NCBI GenBank assembly: GCA_020853845.1
Contig: JADYYD010000336.1
Span: 1-35,023, forward strand
Direction: 5' to 3'
Origin: Candidatus Melainabacteria bacterium
GTDB taxonomy: Bacteria > Cyanobacteriota > Vampirovibrionia > Obscuribacterales > Obscuribacteraceae
Length of the DNA stretch: 35,023 bases
This document shows, one piece after another, positions 33,302-35,023 of the stretch. The stretch's first letter is position 1. Each line of letters begins with the position of its first letter. Both the position numbers and the translations under genes were made by a program. A model generated the notes under the pieces. That model made no database searches. It saw only the letters and a program-made list of their open reading frames with translations, and had not been told where the DNA came from.

Positions 33302-34480
33302 TTATGCGTCTCTCAGTGGTTCTGTTCCGCGCTCCAAAATCTTGAGATAGGCGTCATACACATAGACTCGCCTACGTTGTTTGCCGGTAATCTCTCGTAC
33401 AATACCGACGCGCTCTAGGTTCTGCAATGCTGCTGTTACTGTGGGTGTCGTCAGTCCCAACACTTTCACCATTTCTGGTATCACGACCAACGGTTTCTTT
33501 TCGAGGTAACGATGTGCTTGCAATGCCGATCCCGCACCGCGACCAATATCTGTGATCTTGGCGCGATCGCCTTGGATCAAACCTAAAATTTCTCGCGCGG
33601 CATCCGTTGCTTGCATCGCTATATCGTTAACGCCATCAAGAAAGAAGCTCAGCCAGCTTTCCCAATCTCCTGTCTCACGGACGTTTTGCAGTTGGGCATA
33701 GTATTCCTGGCGATGAGTCTTGAAGTAAAGGCTCAAATAGAGAATCGGCTCTGAGAGAACGCCTTCAGTGCAAATTAAGAGCGTAATCAGGAGCCTACCA
33801 AGTCTTCCGTTGCCATCGAGGAAGGGGTGGATTGTTTCGAATTGATGATGTACAAGAGCTGCCTTTATGAGCAGCGGCAATTTGTCCTCCTTATTATGGA
33901 GGTACTTCTCAAGGTCGCTCATGCAACCGACTACCCTATCTGGCGGTGGCGGGACATACTTTGCATTTCCCGGTCGCGTTCCACCAACCCAGTTTTGAGT
34001 ACGTCTAAATTCACCAGGCGCCTTCGTGCCGCCGCGTGCGCCGCTCATTAGTACGCCGTGAATCTCTTTGATCAGGCGCATCGACATAGGGAAACCTTCC
34101 CTTAGCCTGCGCAGTCCATGGTTCATCGCAGCCACATAGTTAGACACCTCTTGTACGTCGTTCAAGGGGACGCCGGGTGCCTCTTCGCTTTCATATAACA
34201 GCAGATCGGACAGTGAAGACTGGGTTCCTTCGATTTGAGAAGATAGGACTGCTTCCTTGCGCACGTACATATACAGGAATAGCTGCGTATCCGGAAGAAT
34301 ACTGGCCAATCCGTCCAGCCTTCCGAGGGACTGACTGGCCTTCTCCAACAGGCTGTGGAGATCGTCCAGATGAAGGTCGGTGGGCGGGAGCGAGCGAGGG
34401 ACTAGCGCCCAATAGGGCTCATCGCTACTTGCTGAGCAACGAATTCGCTCTCCTAATCTTGCTTTCAGGTCGTTTTTCAC
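33302..34480 (-). CDS. fic: Fic-domain AMP-transferase with N-terminal inhibitory helix and C-terminal winged helix
   Basis: A 392-residue Fic protein. The N-terminal Fic_N region carries the inhibitory motif SSQIEGT (80-86), so the protein is self-inhibited (class II). The catalytic motif HPFLDGNGRLGR (218-229) is intact. The C-terminus (ITDIGRGAGSALQ, VIPEMVKVLGLTTPTVTAALQNLERVGIV) is a winged helix. Fic enzymes usually transfer AMP from ATP to a hydroxyl side chain of a target protein. The DNA-binding part suggests autoregulation at the TTATTAAAGG sites immediately upstream. The start is GTG at 34480 with AAAGG inside the palindrome as the likely ribosome site. Confidence 0.94.
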   Translation of the reverse strand: MKNDLKARLGERIRCSASSDEPYWALVPRSLPPTDLHLDDLHSLLEKASQSLGRLDGLASILPDTQLFLYMYVRKEAVLSSQIEGTQSSLSDLLLYESEEAPGVPLNDVQEVSNYVAAMNHGLRRLREGFPMSMRLIKEIHGVLMSGARGGTKAPGEFRRTQNWVGGTRPGNAKYVPPPPDRVVGCMSDLEKYLHNKEDKLPLLIKAALVHHQFETIHPFLDGNGRLGRLLITLLICTEGVLSEPILYLSLYFKTHRQEYYAQLQNVRETGDWESWLSFFLDGVNDIAMQATDAAREILGLIQGDRAKITDIGRGAGSALQAHRYLEKKPLVVIPEMVKVLGLTTPTVTAALQNLERVGIVREITGKQRRRVYVYDAYLKILERGTEPLRDA

Positions 34481-34561
34481 TTATTAAAGGACCCTTTAAT
34501 AACGCAAGCTCTTATTAAAGGATACCGCACTTTCCTTTATTAAGCGTCGGCGCTATTAAAG
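34481..34561 (-). promoter_or_regulatory. Array of TTATTAAAGG operator-like half sites before fic
   Basis: TTATTAAAGG at 34481-34490 and its complement CCTTTAATAA at 34493-34502 form a palindrome with 10 bp arms and a 2 bp centre. A second TTATTAAAGG lies at 34512-34521, an inverted copy with one mismatch at 34534-34543, and a partial copy at about 34554-34561. The array fills the whole 81 bp gap between the helicase stop and the fic start. The likely binder is the winged helix of Fic; that is inference. Confidence 0.65.
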
Positions 34562-35023
34562 TTACCTTTCGATGGACTCTTGGCTAGCTCGCTGGTCTCG
34601 GAATGCTTCATCCGCCGCTGTTCGCGACAGGTGACGAAGACGATACGCCAGCGCCGTGAGACGCCGAGCTGAACGTTTGTTTTTAACTGCCATGGCCAGC
34701 GCTTTTGGCTGCCCGATAACAACAACCAGCTTCTTTCCTCTGGTCACGCCAGTGTATAGCAAGTTGCGCTCCAGCATCATGAAATGCTGCGTGGCAAGCG
34801 GGATTACGACTGCCGGGTATTCGGAACCCTGGGACTTATGAATGGACGCTGCGTAGGCTAATGAAATTTCGTCCAGTTCGTTGACGTCGTACTTGACCTC
34901 TCGACCATCGAACTCGATGACGAGTTCCGACTCTTCCATGTCGATACTAGATATGGTGCCTATGTCGCCATTGAATACTTCTTTGTCGTAATTGTTGACG
35001 GTTTGAAGAACTTTATCGCCGGC
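34562..35023 (-). CDS. recD2: C-terminal part of a RecD2/TraA-type SF1 helicase (5' end outside window)
   Basis: The frame is open to the window edge, giving the last 153 residues. It reads GDKVLQTVNNYDKEVFNGDIGTI, the usual start of the RecD2 C-terminal helicase domain. Then come motif V-like LAYAASIHKSQGSEYPAVVIPL and motif VI-like NLLYTGVTRGKKLVVVIG with the arginine finger. RecD2 proteins are 5'-3' DNA helicases in repair or conjugation. The tail after motif VI is rich in Arg and Ala and may vary. It is upstream of fic on the same strand; the operator array separates them. Confidence 0.9.
   Translation of the reverse strand, partial: AGDKVLQTVNNYDKEVFNGDIGTISSIDMEESELVIEFDGREVKYDVNELDEISLAYAASIHKSQGSEYPAVVIPLATQHFMMLERNLLYTGVTRGKKLVVVIGQPKALAMAVKNKRSARRLTALAYRLRHLSRTAADEAFRDQRASQESIER

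Noticed and set aside
1-35023. tRNA, rRNA, insertion sequence or prophage genes
   Set aside because: None recognised by eye; a covariance-model or transposase profile search would be needed to exclude small or degenerate ones.

Overview
The window is a chromosomal stretch from a Gram-negative-type bacterium of moderate GC content. Evidence for the cell type is the lipoprotein signals, an exported glycoside hydrolase and periplasmic domains. Several genes (a Ser/Thr kinase with an N-terminal Cys-rich ribbon, many TPR-like proteins of unknown role, small lipoproteins) resemble what is known from non-photosynthetic Cyanobacteriota such as the Obscuribacterales. That placement is a low-confidence inference; no rRNA, tRNA or marker gene in the window settles it.

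Left part (1-9701): after the tail of an unknown gene there is a minus-strand pair, a divergent beta-carbonic-anhydrase-like protein followed by an ArsR-type repressor. Facing away from it is a tightly packed six-gene plus-strand operon (1558-8802) for a membrane complex of the group 4 hydrogenase / complex I superfamily: two antiporter-like subunits, a NuoH-like and a NuoK-like subunit, a NuoC-NuoD fusion and a ferredoxin-NuoB fusion. The NuoD-like part lacks all cysteines that hold the [NiFe] centre, so this is an energy-converting-hydrogenase-related (Ehr) complex and not a hydrogenase. A canonical beta-carbonic anhydrase follows at 9030. Two carbonic anhydrase family genes therefore bracket the complex, which suggests a link to CO2/bicarbonate.

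Middle part (9702-24066): a mosaic of mostly unrecognised genes (lipoproteins, TPR-like proteins, a four-helix membrane protein, an amidotransferase-like exported protein), a transmembrane Ser/Thr kinase, and a compact three-gene minus-strand operon (22046 to 16103). That operon encodes a substrate-binding domain fused to a DUF4239-like membrane domain, a cytochrome-b-like membrane protein fused to a sulfite-oxidase-type molybdopterin domain, and an exported GH3 beta-glucosidase. This combination is unusual and I know of no described system that matches it.

Right part (24067-35023): a defence or stress island. A HipBA module (plus strand) runs tail to tail into a complete type I Wadjet operon, jetABCD (minus strand), which cuts circular foreign DNA. 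Upstream of jetA lie a decayed or frameshifted small gene and then a Fic protein with a C-terminal winged helix, preceded by an array of palindromic TTATTAAAGG sites. The window ends inside a RecD2-type helicase gene. No CRISPR array, insertion sequence, tRNA or rRNA was seen.
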